A stretch of DNA of 18,448 bases from Bacillus sp. JCM 19058 (GTDB lineage Bacteria; Bacillota; Bacilli; Bacillales_H; Bacillaceae_D), in assembly GCA_001310555.1 (NCBI GenBank), contig BAXO01000103.1, forward strand, positions 1 through 18,448, written 5' to 3'. This document shows positions 16,532 through 18,448 of the stretch, piece by piece. How positions within the stretch are numbered: position 1 is the first letter of the stretch; each line of letters opens with the position of its first letter. The notes beneath the pieces are model-generated. The model did no database searches. It was not told the DNA's origin and saw only the letters and a list, made by a program, of their open reading frames with translations. Position numbers and translations under genes: made by a program.

Positions 16532-18265
16532 TCACTCCCTTTTTAAAGGAATTGTTATCATCACCTTTGTTCCCCTTTGCTCCTCACTTTGAATGTCGAT
16601 GCCGTACTGAGGCCCATACATTATATGAATCCTTTCGATAATATTAAATAAGCCTACCCCCGATCCCTTCGATTTTATCGTCCCATCATAGATCGACTGA
16701 ATCATTTTCTGATCCATTCCTACACCATCGTCTGTAATCACGATCGTCAACAAATCCTGCTTAGAAAATATATCGACTGAAATAGAGCAACCTGAAACGA
16801 TTTCTTCAACGCTATGCTGAATCGCATTTTCTACAGTCGGTTGAATCGTCAGCTTCGGGATTTGATAGCGGCCAAGCCCCTCCTCGACCTTTAACTCAAA
16901 ATGGAGCCGGTCCTGATACCGATACCTCTGTATCGTAATGTAATCTTTCACGATCTCCAGCTCTTCTTCCACTGTAATTAACGGCTTCTTTTTGCCGATA
17001 ATATTGCGCATCATGCTCCCCAACGATTCGGCCATGATCGAAATGTCATGCTGCTTGTTAACCCGAGCGAGCCAATTGATTGAATCTAGCGTATTATATA
17101 GAAAATGTGGATTAATTTGCGCTTGTAGTGCCTTGTACTCGGTTTCCTTAATAATAAGCTGCTTCGAATAATTCTCCTGAATAAGATGATTGATCTTATT
17201 CACCATCACCTGAAAGTCACGATGCAGCTGTTCGATTTCATCGTTAAAATATCTGTTTTTCTCTCGTGGCTCAAAGTTAGTAAAGTTCCCTTGTTGAACT
17301 TGCTTCATTTTTAAGGTTAGCTCTTCTAACGGCTTTGATATCGTATGCGCTGCTCTTCGGCTGAGAACAACTGCAAATACGAGCAGCAAACCGAAGGATA
17401 CAATGACAATCTGATTTAGAAACTGCGTTTCCTCAGCGAGGTCACTAAAGGCAACCGTATTATAATACGTTAAATCCGAATGTTTAGAGGGCTGAGAGGT
17501 AATAAAATACTCGTTATCATAAATCTGTTTAATCTCATAACGGTCAGTAACCTCACCAGTAAAATAACGGTTGATATCTCCTTCTTCTTCGAAATTACTC
17601 GAATAAATAATATCTTGATTTTTCGTAATGACGAAATTTTTATTAGGTGAAAAATTGAGCGTATCTTCAATAAAATCTTTCATATTAACGGTAATAACGA
17701 CGATTCCCAAGCTTGCCAAACTCAAATTCGCCTTTTCACGGATTTGCCTTGCTGCCGCCAAACTATTTCGAGACTCTACCTCCCTCCACACGTTCCGACC
17801 ATCAGCCTCAATAATATCCAGGTACATGTCACCGTCTTCTCTCGGATGGGCCAAGTTTAAACCAGCCGTATACGTCTCCCCATAGGCATCAAAGATTTGA
17901 ATGGAAGAGATATACTTTTCTTGCTCGTAATAGGCAATTAGCCGCTCAAGTAAAAGTGTCTTTCTCTGATACAACTCATATTCGGTTTCCGCAGCCGCTG
18001 CTGCCCGAATATAGTTTTGAATTAACGTATCCGTACTAACTAAAAATGAAAGTCGCTCGACTTTACTCAGTTCCTCATCGAGTAACGTAGACGAAAGGTG
18101 GAGCATATTTGCCGACTCTTCAAACACCTTTTCCTCATACACAGTCGAAAAGAAATTTAAGGCGAAGATGATCAGCACAATAAAGACGAGCAATTGTAAA
18201 ATCGCTACCGAAAAAATTTTGTTTTTGATGTTTCGAAAATGGTGAAACACTGTTAATTTTCCCAT
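16532..18265 (-). CDS. Sensor histidine kinase, YesM type
   Basis: 577 residues, intact. Layout: membrane helix 18-40, an extracellular sensing region of about 240 residues, probably Cache-like (41-283), membrane helix 284-302, a HAMP linker (ISKPLEELTLKMKQVQQGNF), the His_kinase domain with phospho-acceptor His387 in QINPHFLYNTLD, and an ATPase domain with N box TVENAIQHS and G boxes DDGVGMD and GSGVGLFNII. This is the LytS/YesM class that responds to extracellular saccharides and pairs with AraC-type regulators. It stands first in a two-gene unit with the regulator. The start at 18265 follows an A7 run and lacks a strong Shine-Dalgarno box. The two-membrane-helix layout suggests direct sensing of the ligand outside the cell. 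Confidence 0.93.
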   Translation of the reverse strand: MGKLTVFHHFRNIKNKIFSVAILQLLVFIVLIIFALNFFSTVYEEKVFEESANMLHLSSTLLDEELSKVERLSFLVSTDTLIQNYIRAAAAAETEYELYQRKTLLLERLIAYYEQEKYISSIQIFDAYGETYTAGLNLAHPREDGDMYLDIIEADGRNVWREVESRNSLAAARQIREKANLSLASLGIVVITVNMKDFIEDTLNFSPNKNFVITKNQDIIYSSNFEEEGDINRYFTGEVTDRYEIKQIYDNEYFITSQPSKHSDLTYYNTVAFSDLAEETQFLNQIVIVSFGLLLVFAVVLSRRAAHTISKPLEELTLKMKQVQQGNFTNFEPREKNRYFNDEIEQLHRDFQVMVNKINHLIQENYSKQLIIKETEYKALQAQINPHFLYNTLDSINWLARVNKQHDISIMAESLGSMMRNIIGKKKPLITVEEELEIVKDYITIQRYRYQDRLHFELKVEEGLGRYQIPKLTIQPTVENAIQHSVEEIVSGCSISVDIFSKQDLLTIVITDDGVGMDQKMIQSIYDGTIKSKGSGVGLFNIIERIHIMYGPQYGIDIQSEEQRGTKVMITIPLKRE

Positions 18266-18294
18266 CTTTTTTTATCAACTCTTTTATGCTATTG

Positions 18295-18352
18295 TGTAAG
18301 CGCTATCAATAAGTCTAAAACTATAGTATAAAGGAATCAACCCATTTGCAAA
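18295..18352 (-). promoter_or_regulatory. Kinase-regulator promoter with downstream cre box (18295-18308)
   Basis: Minus strand: -35 TTTGCA (18352-18347), 16-bp spacer, -10 TATACT (18330-18325). Just downstream lies TGTAAGCGCTATCA (18295-18308), which fits the cre core TGNAANCGNNNNCA. A cre between the promoter and the gene would act as a roadblock for CcpA. The cre match is clearer than the promoter. Confidence 0.5.
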
Positions 18353-18448
18353 GATATTTCGTGGAAAATCGGCAAATAAGTTCATCTCCATGCAGGGAAT
18401 ACTTATAGTATATTTAATATTATTTTTAACAGTTTAATATTATATTTG

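Noticed and set aside
1..18448. CRISPR array, rRNA genes or phage structural genes
   Set aside because: No regularly spaced repeats, no rRNA sequence and no phage-type proteins were seen.

Overview
The window looks like a low-to-moderate GC Bacillaceae chromosome segment. The clues are AGGAGG-type ribosome binding sites, sigma-A-like promoters, CcpA-type cre boxes, and a gene set typical of Bacillus and relatives. The sugar-binding lipoprotein is very acidic, which would fit an alkaliphilic or halotolerant member; that is inference. Almost everything is on the minus strand.

Layout: (1) Bases 1-473 are a scar: the 3' part of an IS1182-type transposase, then, reading leftward on the minus strand, a tRNA-like 3' end followed by an intrinsic terminator. 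(2) Bases 575-1882 hold a short-chain dehydrogenase and a MerR regulator in one minus-strand unit behind a promoter with the long 19-bp spacer typical of MerR targets. (3) Bases 2308-3452 hold a divergent pair: a DUF3139-like membrane-anchored small protein and a secreted permuted papain-like (YiiX-type) hydrolase. (4) Bases 4139-4887 encode a membrane/coiled-coil protein ending in a sunset-type domain. (5) Bases 5293-8879 form a three-gene unit: an ABC exporter with an unusual N-terminal domain and zinc ribbon, a DUF1854 protein and a serine esterase. A promoter whose -35 is covered by a perfect cre box precedes it. (6) Bases 9317-18352 form a carbohydrate-uptake locus arranged like B. subtilis yesLMNOPQ: sensor kinase, AraC-type response regulator, binding lipoprotein, two permeases, a Gfo/Idh/MocA oxidoreductase and a DUF624 (YesL-like) protein. 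No glycoside hydrolase or importer ATPase lies inside the window.

The likely logic is that the kinase and regulator sense an extracellular saccharide and activate the importer operon, while cre boxes at 8864, 14772 and 18295 tie the kinase/regulator, importer and exporter/esterase units to carbon catabolite control.

A technical point affects every reading. About nine genes are split by 1-2 base indels, most of them in A or T runs of 7-8, while their conserved motifs remain intact. These are most simply read as sequence errors. I therefore give each such gene as one full-length CDS and state where the frame breaks.
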